Shown: positions 12,468-25,260, counted from the first letter of the stretch. The stretch is 64,000 nucleotides of DNA from Benincasa hispida (GCF_009727055.1 NC_052359.1:11896771-11960770); one strand, 5' to 3'. A program made the numbers and translations. Notes: a model not told the origin generated them from the letters alone.

Positions 12468-14824
12468 CCCAATTGTTTGAGTTTACTGTGATGGTTGTAA
12501 TAAATTTGAGAAAAAGTAAGAGATGCTTGTTCTCTTGTTTTTTATTTCATAATGACTTAATTAAATTGTATGATTTAACCTATGAAGAAGAGATTTATAA
12601 TAAAGGTTGTCTAAAGCAAGATCAAAGTCCATAGAGTACTAGGAAGAAATATAAGAGAACACATGTCCCAAAAAAGAAAAGTTAGCACCTCAAGGTTTGG
12701 GCTGACCAATTATATACCAATCAGGAAATAACCGAGTTATGCCTGATTTGATACCTTATAACCTCGAACACTGAAAATATCCCTAACATCATCGACGTTA
12801 CACATAACTGAAGGCGAATGTTAGAGGAAGGACCTGTAAAGAGCTTCATTCAACGACCCCAAAAGAGACTCAGTCCCCTAACCTTACTTCTTGTATGTTT
12901 AGCTTAATTATACATTAATACACTCCCCATACTAACTTAAGTATAAGAGTACAATAAGCTCAACACCACATTGGTGCTAAGATCTCTTACACAAGTCAAC
13001 TTGAAAAGCAAGACCAAAACGAAAGAAGCCGCGGGCGGAAGGTCAAGCTCATGAGGGGTCCGCAACGACAACAAGTTCACACGAGATGATCTGAATGACA
13101 AAAATCATAACTTGACATTGTAGGAACCACATGGAATAAATTTGTTTGAATAGTCGAAGTTATAAACAACACATGAATGATGAATGATGAATGAAACCTA
13201 AACATTAATGAAAAAGGGATAACAGCCATCCAAATCAGACCAACCAAACCGACCAACTGAGTTTGGGTTGGTTATGTCGGTTTTGTCAGACACCACATTT
13301 CTATCATGAGATTCTTCAACCAAATTGGCATTCTAATTCTACTCCATCCCCACTCACTACTCTTAAAATATATATACATATATAGTGTAAGGACAAAGGT
13401 TTGTTATACAAACCAAATTGTTCTCTTAGTGGAATTCGACGTGTCGATATTTTTATATATGAAATATCGACATATAAGGTGAATTAAAATTTTTCATATC
13501 GTAAAAAAATTCATAAAATATAAAATTTCATAATTTTTTCTAGAAACATCTATTGACATCGAGATTTCCATAAAATTGAGCTCTTGATATTTTCGTCGAC
13601 ATTGACGTTATAAATTTTAGTTTCTAGTGTGAAAGTACAAAATAATAATAATTATTAAAAAAAAAAAGAAAATTAGTTAGTAATCAAACAATTTTTTAAT
13701 AGTTAGTTGTAAAATAACTTATCATAATTTAGTTGTAGTGACAACTATTGAAAATCATAACCTCGTATTTTATTTATGACTATTTTTTATTGGAATTAGA
13801 GTATTTTATCCATCAAAGTGAGCTTAACTCAACCGTAATTGATATGATCTTAAAATATTTTATCTAAATCAATCTTTCTAAAATCAATTTGAACCTTGGT
13901 TCATTATCAAAATATTTAGACCTTGTTCTTACACTTTGTTGTGCTTTTCCCATGAACATTACGATGGAGTGGAGAAAAATGAAAATAGTAATAAACATGG
14001 TTTTCACATTAGGGCTACGATAGACATGATTATCCCTAACGCGATCTTGTATAAAAAAAAATGGTGGTGCACTTTGACGTAAGTAAGAGGTTAGATTTCA
14101 TTTATTTTTTAGATAGACAATTAATCATTAAAGGAGTTGAGAATGGGTTGTCTAAATCGATGCATTTTAAAAGAATGGACAAAATGGTATAGTTGAGAAC
14201 CTAAGGTAATTCAGTCCCTTCCCCTACCAAGAGTTGATAAAAAGAACATTTACATCAATTATTTGAAAGCAAAAGTTAGACACTAATCACATGCCCACAG
14301 AGTGTCTCCATATTAGAATGTAATTGGATTCAAATTAGATTTCATCATATGAAATGAACAAAGACCTTGCTTTTCTCTTTTTGGGGTTTGGCCCCACCAA
14401 CTTTTTCACCCTATGGCCATGTGCTTGTGGGACCCCTTTCCAATTATATGATTAGCTACATCATTACTTGAGCCCTCCTATAACTCTACTCATTCATTAG
14501 ATATAGTATAATTAGAATAAAACATTCTACATAATCTTAGAGTAACGAGAATTTTATCAAATCATAGAGACTAATTATGAAGTTTTATCGAATTATAGAG
14601 ATTAGATTCTAACTTGTAAAACCAAGTACACCAAATAACACCAACATTTGATAGGAACAAAACTAAGTAACTAAGTGACCGTGCTTGTTTGATTAAAAAG
14701 AAAAAACATCTCAAAATGCATAGAAGGGAAAATAGAAACAAAAGGAACCATACTACAAAACCATAATCCTTTTACTGATATAAGTTTTCTAATCCTAAGA
14801 TCTAGTGCCGATGAACTCAGTCGA

Positions 14825-16015
14825 TCAGAAGAACGCCCTGCTCCCGTAAAACACACGCGAGCCACTGTTTTTGGGCGATTGTAAGTTCGGGTCAGAGCTC
14901 GAGGTAGCTGAAGTTGGAGAACCATTAGTGTCAATATCCAAAGGAAGCTTCATCTTTGCCAATGACTCTGTGAATTGTTGCATACTTTTCATGTACATGT
15001 CCACAATGTCTTGTTGCACTACCTTGTCCTCTGCCTCAATGCTCACAGAAACTAATGGCTTTGTAATTGTTGCCTCAGTAGAAGAATCATTAACCTCACC
15101 ATTTTCACCATTTTGTTCTTTCTCACTTGTTTCATTTGGTGCTGAAACATGTTCTTGAGTCGTCGTACATTTCGAACTGGCGGGAGCTTCCGATGGCGAC
15201 GTTGGTGAAGAAACCGCATCATTTTGCACATTACTAGGTGGAGAATCTATCTTTGATTCTTCACTCGACTTGTCGTTTGACATCGAAAAGTTTTTGACAA
15301 CTAAAATGCCCTGATTCTCACCTTCTGAAATGGGCAAGCTCTCAGAAGATTCCGAATCCAGATTCGAGCACGGGATACCGAAATACTCAGACACCATTAT
15401 TTGATCTTCATTCGCAATCTTCGGATCGGGGAATTCGATCATGTCCAAATCGCTTGGATGTGACTTGGTTAAATCTGAATCCTCCACCCCTACAGTTGTT
15501 TCAATGGTCCGGATCGCCATGACCTCTGGAGACGCTCCATTATACGAAAGAGATAGCTGCACGAACCCGGCGGGAGAATGGAATAAATCTGTTGACGAAA
15601 GACTGAATTCTTTCTCTAACTTGTTATCAACAGCAACAACTTCTGTTAGAGGGATCAAAGCAAAACCAAGCAACTGATCTTCAAGATAATTCTTGACCCT
15701 GCTCAGCATCCATATCTCGCATTTAAGCATCGTATCGATCGACCGAACGTCGAGGCGAACACTCTCATTGAACACAGGATTCCTCCCACCACCATTGATG
15801 GTTTTGGTGGAAACAGAGTTTGCAGGATCTGTTGTAAATGAAAGCCTTGCATACACATCTTGCTTATGGTAAATACATATATTATGAATATCTCTTGCTT
15901 GGTGAACAAACACCTCAAGAACACCAACAACTTCCTTTCCTTCCTTCTCATTTCCCACAACACATTCCTTTTTCTCTTCCTCTAAAACACCCAATTTCTC
16001 AACTGGGGAAGCCAT
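14825..16015 (-). CDS. C2-domain protein (CaLB-like family)
   Basis: A single uninterrupted frame of 396 codons starts MASPVEKLGV. After a charged N-terminus the C2 beta-sandwich runs from about residue 32 (VLEVFVHQARDIHN) to about 157 (GFVQLSLSYN), with the family-typical NPVFNE at 79-84. The remainder (about 160-396) is Ser/Glu/Thr-rich and probably disordered, and the chain ends GSRVFYGSRAFF. It resembles plant CaLB-domain proteins of unknown function (Arabidopsis At2g33320/At1g04540 type, from memory). C2 domains usually bind membranes, often with calcium. Here the aspartate pair expected in the third loop is absent (CEIWMLSRVKN), so calcium-independent binding is likely; that is inference. 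The start is supported by the family-like N-terminus and by a 5' UTR ending just upstream. It converges with the RRM gene. Confidence 0.88.
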   Translation of the reverse strand: MASPVEKLGVLEEEKKECVVGNEKEGKEVVGVLEVFVHQARDIHNICIYHKQDVYARLSFTTDPANSVSTKTINGGGRNPVFNESVRLDVRSIDTMLKCEIWMLSRVKNYLEDQLLGFALIPLTEVVAVDNKLEKEFSLSSTDLFHSPAGFVQLSLSYNGASPEVMAIRTIETTVGVEDSDLTKSHPSDLDMIEFPDPKIANEDQIMVSEYFGIPCSNLDSESSESLPISEGENQGILVVKNFSMSNDKSSEESKIDSPPSNVQNDAVSSPTSPSEAPASSKCTTTQEHVSAPNETSEKEQNGENGEVNDSSTEATITKPLVSVSIEAEDKVVQQDIVDMYMKSMQQFTESLAKMKLPLDIDTNGSPTSATSSSDPNLQSPKNSGSRVFYGSRAFF

Positions 16016-16042
16016 TATTATTATTATTCAAAAATCAAACAC

Positions 16043-16396
16043 CTGCATCAAATTTCAAACAAACAACCCAAAACTCATCATAAGATATTTATATATATAT
16101 ATACATAACTTTCATCACAGTTCTACACATCAATGAACTAAAAAAGGCCCCAAATCAGAGAGGAATAAACAGAAAAATCTCAACCAAACAAGCAAAAAAA
16201 AACCCTCAAAAGTAAAGATAGATTGAGAAAATAGAGAAAACCCAGAAGTTAAAAGTGGAAAATAAGCGAAACCCTAAAAACAAAATTCTAGAAGAATATA
16301 CCAACCAAATTGACTTGAGGAGAATTCCAAGAGAAGAAGAGGAAATTGGATAAAAGAAAGCAAAATAAAGAAGGGTTGTGTTTGTTTGTATCTTAC
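16043..16396 (-). other. 5' UTR intron of the C2 gene (predicted)
   Basis: On the minus strand the donor AAAG|GTAAGA lies at about 16396 and the acceptor GATGCAG|GTG at about 16043, only 27 bases upstream of the ATG. Both match plant consensus and the interval is AT-rich. Long leader introns near the ATG are common in plants and can raise expression. RNA reads would confirm. Confidence 0.55.
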
Positions 16397-16477
16397 CTTT
16401 AGGCTCCAAAGTCAAGAATGATAATCCGGAAAATCTGGTGAACTTACAGAACTCGAAATCGGCTCTATAGTGGAAAT

Positions 16478-16489
16478 AATTTATATATA
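16478..16489 (-). promoter_or_regulatory. TATA box of the C2 gene (predicted)
   Basis: The minus strand reads TATATATAAATT, a good plant TATA box. It would place transcription start near 16450, leaving a roughly 50-base first leader exon before the predicted donor at 16396. Confidence 0.5.
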
Positions 16490-17599
16490 CTGTGTGTGTA
16501 TATATTATATACAGGGAATTTTTTGTGGGTTTTCAGGATCCAGAGGAATGGGGTTTTTTAAATACAATACAAAGTTCCACGCCTGGGGCCCAAATTTGAC
16601 CAATGAGACCAAAATTTTCATTCTTTTTTATTGAAAAGAACAACACTTTTAATTTATTCCCGTCAAGAAGGTAGTTTAATTCAGAGTGGTGGCTCTGTTC
16701 TGATCTGCAGAGTTTTTGTTACTCTTTTTCTGAGTGCTCTCCTCAGCTTTTGAATCATCAACATCTCTGTCTATGTTTAATTAGTGATGAACAAAGGTTA
16801 CTCAATATGATGAACAAAGGTGGAGAAAAGATGGAGAATTTTCCATATTTCTATGAAGGTTGAATACTTGGTTCTATTTGGAAGAGTAATTCTGAAGTGA
16901 AAAGTACTTTTATTCATTCAAAATCAACTTTAATACAATCCACATGTGTTTAAAAGTATAGAATTAAATATTAAATTGATTTTGAACGATGAAATATGTG
17001 TTTCAGAATGATTTTAAACATGAGAAAAATGATTTTAATCATTTCAAAATCATCCCCGCATATTGTATAGTTGACTCCAATCCCATTGAAAGAATATTTT
17101 TTTTTTCCAAAATAAAGTTTGCCACTTAGACAAATTATGGTTGGATGATTGAGTAAAACTACACAAAGATAGGTCAATCTAAACTGCATCTAATGAAAAT
17201 GTCGATGTTTTTTTTTTGTAAAAATTATAAAAACAAAAACAAAAACAAAAATATGTTAAAATTAGTAGATAAAAATTGATTATTACTCTTGGTTGTAATA
17301 AAAAAATTGACCTCTTGTTCTATTACCTATTTAGTTTGCATAAGAGTACTTTCTTAACCATTACTTTAAAGATGACTTCTATTCCATATTAATGAATTAA
17401 TTCAACTCATTATTTTAATGGAGTTTTTTTTTTTCTTTCTTTTTTTTTTTTCCTGAAATTTGGAGATATTTTGTAGCTTTTCTTGATTATTTACTATTAA
17501 TATATACTTTGATTTCTATATTGGGTTAACCAAGAATTTACGATTACAAATTTATACACAAATCATGTTAGAATGTTCCACTCAATCTCTCAGTTATTT

Positions 17600-17760
17600 T
17601 TGAGACAGTTCCAAATATAGACATTAGACCCAAAGTATTAGTAAATATAATATAGTGTAAAAAAATTACAAATATGACCAATATCACTAGTAAGAGTCTA
17701 TCAACGATAGAAGTCTATCGCTGATAAACTTGACTATATTTGCAATTTTTTAAAAATGAT
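17600..17760. mobile_element. Palindromic short repeat, MITE-like (copy 2)
   Basis: The left edge is 'ccaaatatagacatt', the centre carries 'gtctatcaacgatagaagtc' and the right edge is 'gactatatttgcaa'. This is the same dyad type as copies at about 10975 and 32236. Confidence 0.5.
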
Positions 17761-18840
17761 GTTATACAATTGGTTATTATTCCTTAAAATGCTTCATTTG
17801 CCATTACCCATTATTTTTTATATACATTTATCAATAACATATTAATAATGGTTTAATACCCAAAAATATATCTTATCATTCTTAAATAAAGTACTTATTT
17901 TTACATACATGCCTATTATTAATGAATTAATCACAATGTGCGTTATCACAATTTCAACAAAATTTCATAATATTCGATTATTCATAATTTCTTATTGAAA
18001 TATTTATCGAGATATCTTAAATTTGAGTAATAAATTTTGATATGGATATTTTCATTCTCTTGGGTCTAACAAATTCCTATATGAGACAATGATACCCATT
18101 TATTGCCTTTTTGTGTTTTGTCAGTAAAAGACACTTCTTTTGATATTTTCAATTATTAATGCTCCAACCCTTTTTGTCAGAAGCAAAAGCTTTATCAATG
18201 GCACTTTGTTCTTCAAATTAAACAACTGTCAAAGCCCTTTTGCGTTTGGAAAATATATCTCATTTCATACCAGTGAATGGAAAAATGGGATTTGGACTTG
18301 TCGGATATTATTGTGAATACGATCAAAGTCTTACATGATCAAATAAAAGGAAGATCGTGATATATATGTAAAAATAACTATCACTCGTTGGCGTGCATGA
18401 AGCTTTTTAGGTGAAACTAAAAATAAAGTTGTGGGAGTTTATGTCAAAAATATAATGTAATTATAGAGATATTTCATGGTTGTTGTCACCTAACAGACAC
18501 AAAATTAAAAGTTTAAAGATATATTAGACACTTTGTAAAGTTCAAAAACTTTAATGAACATTAAATCGAAAGTTTATAAATGTATTAGATACTTGATAAA
18601 ATTTAAGGATTTATTGAACGAAAAATTAAAAATTTAAAAACTTATGAGATACTCAAGATTAGTATGCCTGTTTGAAAACAAATGTTTGGATTTGTACTTC
18701 TAATAACATTTTAAAAAACCTTAATCAAATTATAGTAATTCTAAAGGTGTGGCTTTTCAGAGGAATGTTTTCCTTTTTAAATAAATTTTCTAAGCTGTCA
18801 AAGTTACTTTCAATAAGTGCAAATTAAACAAAATAAGGAA

Positions 18841-18926
18841 ATATACCAATAATAAACAAGCTTAAATAACAAGTTTTAAATTTAAATATACCAATAATAA
18901 ACAAGCTTAAATAACAAGTTTTAAAA
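18841..18926 (+). repeat. Two-unit tandem repeat, 45-bp period
   Basis: Two nearly identical units start at 18841 and 18886, each reading 'atataccaataataaac' then 'aagcttaaataacaag'. It is a recent local duplication in non-coding DNA. Confidence 0.9.
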
Positions 18927-18965
18927 TTTTGAATTTGTCTCAACAATTTCTTTCTTTAGAGACAT

Positions 18966-19140
18966 TACGGTGGCATTTGGACAAGAAATTGTGAACTGTA
19001 TGAGATTATATAGTTTGAAGAGTTGTGAACTGTTTGGGTTTAGAGTATAACAAACTCTTTAGGCCAAGCAAGGAATAGAGTTCACAACTCCGCTCCTTTC
19101 AACTCCCTCTCCCCCAATTTCTTGGGTCAAACAACGCCTA
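18966..19140. mobile_element. MITE, about 175 bp
   Basis: The left end reads 'tacggtggcatttggacaag' followed by aaattg. The right end reads 'caatttcttgggtcaaacaa' followed by cgccta, an imperfect inverted repeat of about 26 bp. The interior is non-coding. GGCGTTTGG-like tips fit Harbinger- or hAT-type MITEs. The exact target duplication was not resolved. Confidence 0.55.
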
Positions 19141-20879
19141 CAAGTTTACTATTTCCGGGCACCATAAACAATTGTAGTTGCAATGCATACTACCCCAAAG
19201 AGAAAATACCAAATAAGAGATTCTTATATTGGGACTATACTTTCAATTTTATGTGTAAATAAAAAATCTGTTTTAATTTTAGTATAATAAGTAGGGTATT
19301 GAGATTTGAATTTCTAACCTTAAGAAAAATAGTACATGTGTTAATTATCGCAACCTAGAAAGTAATATATAGATTTTGAACTTTCAATTTTATTTCTAGT
19401 CAGTTCTTTGACTCCAACCTTTTGATTTTGTGTCTAACAAATCATTTGATAGATCGGTGACTTATTTGACAATTTTAAAAATTCACTAATATATTAGACA
19501 TAAAACTGAAAGGTTTTCTATTCAAATAGAAAAAAAAAAATCAATTTTATATTTTATTGATTCATTGGTTTTACAAAATGTTGAATGTGTGAGGGATTAG
19601 ATACAAAATTGCAAGTTTGGAAACCTATTTAACATTTCTTAATGGATTTATAAGTAAAATGATCTTTTAAACCTATTCTTGAAAACTCAAGGACTAAAAT
19701 GGCTAATTTGAAACATCAAGGAAAAAATGCACGCATTCTTGAAAACTTAATGACTAAATGGGTAATTTTCTTTAACTTCATTTATCCAAATTAATTATTT
19801 TACTAGTTTTTTTAATACACAATTGCATGATGAGAAATGAGCTTTCGACTTCAAAGGAGAGAGTACATATTGTCAATACTTTAAGGGGTGTTTGGTAACC
19901 CAATCCGAGTTGGATTGGGTGGGTTTAAATTACCCAACCACCATTTGGATTACCAATAAGCATTAAACGGTGGGTTTATATTGGGTTGTATGTCCTAAAA
20001 CTCGCAGTTTGTAATGTCAAACATATTATATTATCAATAAAGATGTTATTGATATTTATTGAATAAAATTTGTTGTTGAGTCTGTAAATTGTATAATAAC
20101 CAAATCCATTAAACTAAGATCCATGGCTATTACATGAATATTTGATCTTTATGTGGAGACATAAAGATAGATCGAGTTCAAGTAAATAGCAAAAACGGTC
20201 TATAGTATATGAATAAGGTTGGATACCTTATTCTGGTAACACTATTAGATAAGACCCACTTTGTATCTAATAGAAACAATGGGATCCTGAATCGTTCATG
20301 TTGAGACATGCGAGTGGGGGCATCATGTGCACAGAGTTTATATAAGATCAGGACCAAGAAACAAGTCACTCTTACTTTATAACGTTGTTTATTATTTAAG
20401 ACTGACTGTTTCAAATCGATGACCTAGGTGACTCGACCTTAATCTTGAACTAACTATGAACTCCTGTTTATTCGGGTTTATACTTAGACTTGCATAAGTG
20501 AGGGTTGGCTCAATAGCATTGGCTCAATAAGCCTCTATTTCAGGGTAAGACCGGGTAAAGAGCTGGGGACTAGGGTGCAAGATGGAATTCACTCCTACCC
20601 ATCTCTAGGGATAATAGAGAGGTTGTTCTCTTAAGTACTGATTTTAGGTCTTGAATAAGGGGCCCCACTCTATCATTGTCCCGAGAGAGACTCAGTTTAG
20701 TGATTGGATAAAAAACCTATTGTTCATTAGAGGATCAGTGGGACTTAAGGAGCAAGATGTAATATTGGGGGTAAAATAGCATTAGACCCAGCCATTATTA
20801 GGAACAACCAGTGAAAGGTCAACTTACTGATTATGGTTAAATCTAGTGGATAGAAATATATTTATAGTGAGGAGAGTGC

Positions 20880-22585
20880 TGAAGAAACTCTTATCACAGA
20901 GAACCTATAAGCGGAAGCAAGATTGTTCCAAGTTCATTGTGACAAAATTACAAGCATTCATAAACATACAAACAAGTTATGCATTTCAAAACAAATTACC
21001 ACATGCTTTCACTAATAAATACAAAGGGACGAGAGACATATCTTTGAAGAACTTTTCTTCTAACTTTCTCTCACTCTCGTGGAGTATGGAACAACACCTC
21101 TCGCAATCACCCGGTTCGTCTACCCAATCGTCTGGTCATGAATAAACTTCTCCACGAACAAGTAACCTCTTTGGACACCACCACTCAGTGACCTTAGTAT
21201 TCTCGGAATGAGAATCCAGGAGGTGTAGTTCTGTTAGATTTGGTAGAGGGAAGGAGGAAACAACAATCGTACTCAATGACCAAGCAAGTGGGAGAGGTTG
21301 TCTATCGTATAGACTGTTGTGCTTGATCGTTTAGTAAAGGTACACGATCGTTTAGTAAAACAGGTTAATCGTTTACACGATCGTTTGGTGAAGCTCGCTT
21401 AGGCGCGCAATCGTTTAGTAAAAGATAGCACGATCGTTTAGACAAATGCGTGTGTACATGATCGTTTAGACAAACACTTTGAGCTATCGTGTAGTCTCTC
21501 GTGATCTAAACGATAGGTAGTGTACTCGAATGAAGCAATGCAACGATCTTCCACAAAAATGAAAACATTTTTTATTTTATCCGTCAGTTATCAAAATTGA
21601 ATAAAAGCTCTCATTTTCACACACGGTTAAGAAGAAACCACCAACAATTATTTCATAATTGTTTTAATTATAAATAAATATAATAACTAACTTATCATGT
21701 TTTAATATCACACCATATGCAACATTTAAACCATAGTCCTTTTCTTATTTACTTGACATAAATCATATTTACATCATTTTCCTCCAAATTGTATCTCATA
21801 CATCATGTCAACTATACATCATAGTCCTACTATGAGTAGATACCTCTCGGGCCATGATAAGGTGTGTGGTGCCACATCGTTAAAACCCCGGAATCAGTCC
21901 TTAGGGGAGCAATCTATCTACTTACCCTTGCTTCGGGGAATGAGTAAATTCCATCTATAGTTGAATTTCCAACTTTCAAATCAGACGAATCCCCAAAGTG
22001 GTAGGTTTGAGTCGGTAATCTGGCCATTCACACCCACGTAAATCAAAGGACTGCCCTCAAAGGCAAGAGTTCCCAACTCACTCAGAATTAAGGTCATGTT
22101 ACCTATAGTCATCCTAGTGAAGTGAAGTCTCTATCATGAACGACGTTATATAACGAGACTAAACACTTCGTGGTTCGATCTTATACAAACTCCTTTGTAT
22201 AGAATACCCCTACTCGCATGTCTCCACATGAATGATCAGGATCAAACCATCTGTAGCACGTTACAACACTTGTAGCTATCTACAAAGCGGGCCGCATCCA
22301 TGTGTCACCAGGATAAGGTTTCCCCTCATATATCTATATAAGACAAACCATTTTGGTTATCACTTAAGGCATGATCCACTTGTATGTCTCTACATACATG
22401 CTTAAGTTACAACGACAACCAGGGATCTTAGTTCATTGGTTCATGGTAAATGCAAATAAAACATCTCATGTTTCATAGATAACAGTGAAGAAAATATCTC
22501 ATATTATTACATCACAAACATTTGTTCAATACTTATGTTTACAAACTACAGGACCCAACGAGAGTTTAAGGCATCAACCCCAACA
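20880..22585 (-). mobile_element. Solo LTR nested in another LTR
   Basis: On the plus strand it starts TGAAGAAACTC and ends GGCATCAACCCCAACA, the same termini as the other minus-oriented family members. The flanks AGTGC (20875-20879) and AGTGG (22586-22590) form a target duplication with one mismatch. The uninterrupted host sequence exists in the 3' LTR. With no internal region or second LTR, unequal recombination to a solo LTR is the simplest history. It carries the CGATCGTTTAG motif array. Confidence 0.85.
21324..21516 (+). repeat. Cluster of CGATCGTTTAG-type motifs in an LTR
   Basis: At least seven direct copies of (A/T)(C/T)GATCGTTTAG or a one-base variant occur at irregular 20-30 bp spacing, plus one inverted copy (ATCTAAACGAT, about 21503). 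Several extend to TAGTAAA or TAGACAAA. The core CGATCG is a palindrome. Position inside the LTR suggests repeated regulatory or structural sites, which is inference. Confidence 0.75.
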
Positions 22586-23556
22586 AGTGGCAACCATCGA
22601 GCTATAGTGGGGTATCTCGGTGGTTAATAGAATATTGATTAATTCAGATTAAAGAGTTTAACCGATTAATCTCAAATCATTAGAGCTCGTGATCTGTAGG
22701 TCCATAAGGCCCTTCTAGTAGCTCGTAAAAGTGTTCAAATTCGAAATTAGGGTTAGGGTTTGGATAATTATATTCGATATAATTAACGTTTAATTTTGTT
22801 AAAAATTAAACGTTAATTGGAGAGTTCAAAATATTTAAGTAATGATTTAAATATTGATTGCATGAATAAGGATTCATGTGTAAATTAGGTATTTTATTAA
22901 TTTAATATTTGATATTAAATTATTATTTAATTAATTAATTAAATCAAAATTAATTTCAAATTTAAAAAGGAAATTCAAATTTTTAAATTTAATTTAATTT
23001 ATATTTAATTTATTTCTTAAATTAAATGTATTTAATTAATTTAAATTTTAAATTGATAATTTTAGTGGATTTACCAAAAATGGGATTTTAGAGGATTTTT
23101 CCACAATTCAACACTTAGCCCACTTCCTAAGTGCAATTTGAAGTGTCAAATTATTGAATGAGTGAGTGCTTGCATGTTTGAGCTTGATAAAAACTTCAAT
23201 TTCTAAAATTGAATTGGGCATGCAATCTGAAATTTAGAGAAATTTATGCAAAAAGTCATTTTTGCTTTCAAAGCTCTCCAATTCTACCTTAATCCTTCTC
23301 AATTCAAAGTTCCACCACTTAAATCTAAGGTTGAGAATAGTAGAAAAGATTCTCTTGGTGGTCTACTAAAGATTTGAAGGTTCATTTCGTGGTTTTAGCA
23401 AGGAGTAAGTGGAATTATTCAAAGGTAATAAACTGAAACCCTTGTTTATGAAAAACTTATTTTTAAGCATGCTTTATACTCCTACTCCAATTAAGTGTAA
23501 TTAGAGTGCTTAATGATTATGTTAGCTTCTACTTGATGCATTTTTATTCCATCATT

Positions 23557-23568
23557 TGGTATCAAAGC
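23557..23568 (+). other. Primer-binding site (tRNA-Met type)
   Basis: TGGTATCAAAGC lies two bases after the 5' LTR end. It resembles the plant initiator-Met complement TGGTATCAGAGC with one change, and fixes the plus orientation of the element. Confidence 0.8.
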
Positions 23569-25260
23569 ATGATTTAAGTACTCAACAGTTTGGTGAGTGA
23601 ATTTCTAGAGATGCATGTTTGGTTGACTGATATGGTGTTCATCTAATTTTGGCATTAGATTTCTCTTTGATTTTGTGGCTATATATGTAATTGGCTCTTG
23701 ATTGATGAGCTTAATTGTGTGCTTAAGGGTATGTAATTTTATTAGAGTCAATTGAGTTGAAACTAGGTTGTAATTGAAGATTGAAGCGAACAAGCTCAGT
23801 TGGAAAAACTAGAGAAGAAGCCACTACCAGGCAGTGTCGCGACACTACCCATACAGTACTGCAATGTTGTTCTTCCTGAAGCCTAAGGCATTGTAACGTC
23901 CCAGCACAAAATCGCACGCGCACGTGAATTGGTTTGCGAGAGCGGTCCTGTTCAATCGATTCTGTGACATGAGGTTCGGTTCGACCTAATTTAGACCGAT
24001 TCAACCTTTTTTGGAGCTTTGGAGGGCCGTTCTCGTGGTTCGGGTCGGTTCGAGCAATCCAGAGACTTCTTCAAGTTGTTTTTAATTTTTTTTTTGTAAT
24101 AAATTAGTTTTTGTTTGCTTAGAATGCCAAAGTTGGTCCATATCAACATTGTTTAAATATTTTATGCATGTGATGTATGTTCTATTTAAATTAAACATGT
24201 ATGTGCATATTGTATGCCATGTAGATTTAAAATTTCACCATAGGAAAGCATGTTTCATGCATTAATATATGTTATAAATTTGTGATAATATATATAGTAT
24301 GCATGATTAGGGTTTCATAAAATTAATATAATTTTTATATTAATATATGAAATGCTTAAGCATATGTTATAGCATGTCTATGATTTTTTAAGGGTTATAA
24401 AATGAATTAGATATTTAAAATCTTTAACAAAGATAAGATGCATGCTCACTTAGGTTTAATGACAACTTGTTTTAATAGTTAAAATAGGTCGTTATCTTAT
24501 AAAATATGGTTACAAACTCAATCGGTCTATAATCTTGTCTAAGGTTGTAGACTTAAGTTGACGGTCTATGGAACACCTCCTACCTGGGGATGATAACCGA
24601 AATACTGAGCGTTGTTAACTGGATTTATGAGCATGCATGAGCGATGTAAGGTTTTAAAATTGGTTTATCACCTAAACATCGTAGGTTAAATCCAATTATA
24701 AACGTTATACTTGGATAAACCACACAGACTTAGGTTGTTTGGTTACCTGAAATAAACCTAAGTAAAAGTATATATCCAAACATTTAGAATACTTCAGTGG
24801 GAGATTAATAACATATACGATGTATTATTCTTAGCTCTCATGTCTCTAAAAGTTCACACCGTGAGATTCATGCTCGGCTTCATGTCACTCTGGGAGTGAC
24901 CTCCATTCGAAAAGTGTTTTCATGGGTCAATAGCAAGGTGAATAGGGGAAGTAGTTCATAGGAAGTGGGTGAAGGATATGTGTCAACATGTCTTATGGTC
25001 TCTTCTATTAGTTTGGACCGTAAGACTCCTATATTGTGCCTACTTGTTGACTTTAGGCAATCTGTGCTAGTTGTTTAACAGACGGTCATCCCCTCGAAGG
25101 GTCGTAACATGGGATTCGGAACAACTCAAACTCCAGGAATGGATAAAATTTCTTAGGTCAATTCCCAATCTTGACTATCCAATTCGTTAGCATCGTTGGA
25201 GCCAACAACTGAAGTCTGAAAATGGAGGGTTACACTTATAAAGTATTAGTAAAGAATATT
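23569..25260 (+). other. Non-coding interior of the LARD-like element
   Basis: No gag or pol frame is visible. Purine-rich 'cagtgggagatt' (about 24795) and 'gaaaatggaggg' (about 25218) are the only polypurine candidates. The interior probably serves packaging and priming only. The small minus-strand frame at 23723-24004 has no recognisable domain. Confidence 0.6.

Larger units (their letters stand above)
8901..14660. other. Intergenic DNA between the two convergent genes
   Basis: No gene is supported. It contains ATT microsatellites (about 9922-9945 and 10255-10288), a palindromic MITE-like repeat (about 10975-11125), a SINE-like scrap (about 11520-11640), a dispersed repeat shared with 31720-32240, an AC/AT microsatellite, and an unassigned, less AT-rich piece at about 12660-13100 that looks like decayed transposon sequence. 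About 13815-13910 has a degenerate tRNA-A-box-like 'agcttaactcaaccg', perhaps another SINE relic. Confidence 0.5.
16520..18965. other. Intergenic DNA upstream of the C2 gene
   Basis: No gene seen. The part nearest the gene (16520-16800) is probably promoter. Further out are T runs, a MITE-like repeat (about 17600-17760) and a two-unit tandem repeat (18841-18926). Confidence 0.5.
19979..23554 (+). repeat. 5' LTR of the LARD-like element, interrupted
   Basis: It consists of 19979-20879 and 22586-23554, about 1.87 kb when joined. The joined order matches the 3' LTR, for example 'ggagagtgc' then 'aaccatcgagctatag', which is continuous at about 25892-25914. It ends TTTTTATTCCATCA. Confidence 0.8.

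Noticed and set aside
21324..21516. CRISPR-like array of repeated CGATCGTTTAG motifs
   Set aside because: The units are too short, spacing is irregular, one copy is inverted, and the context is a plant LTR.
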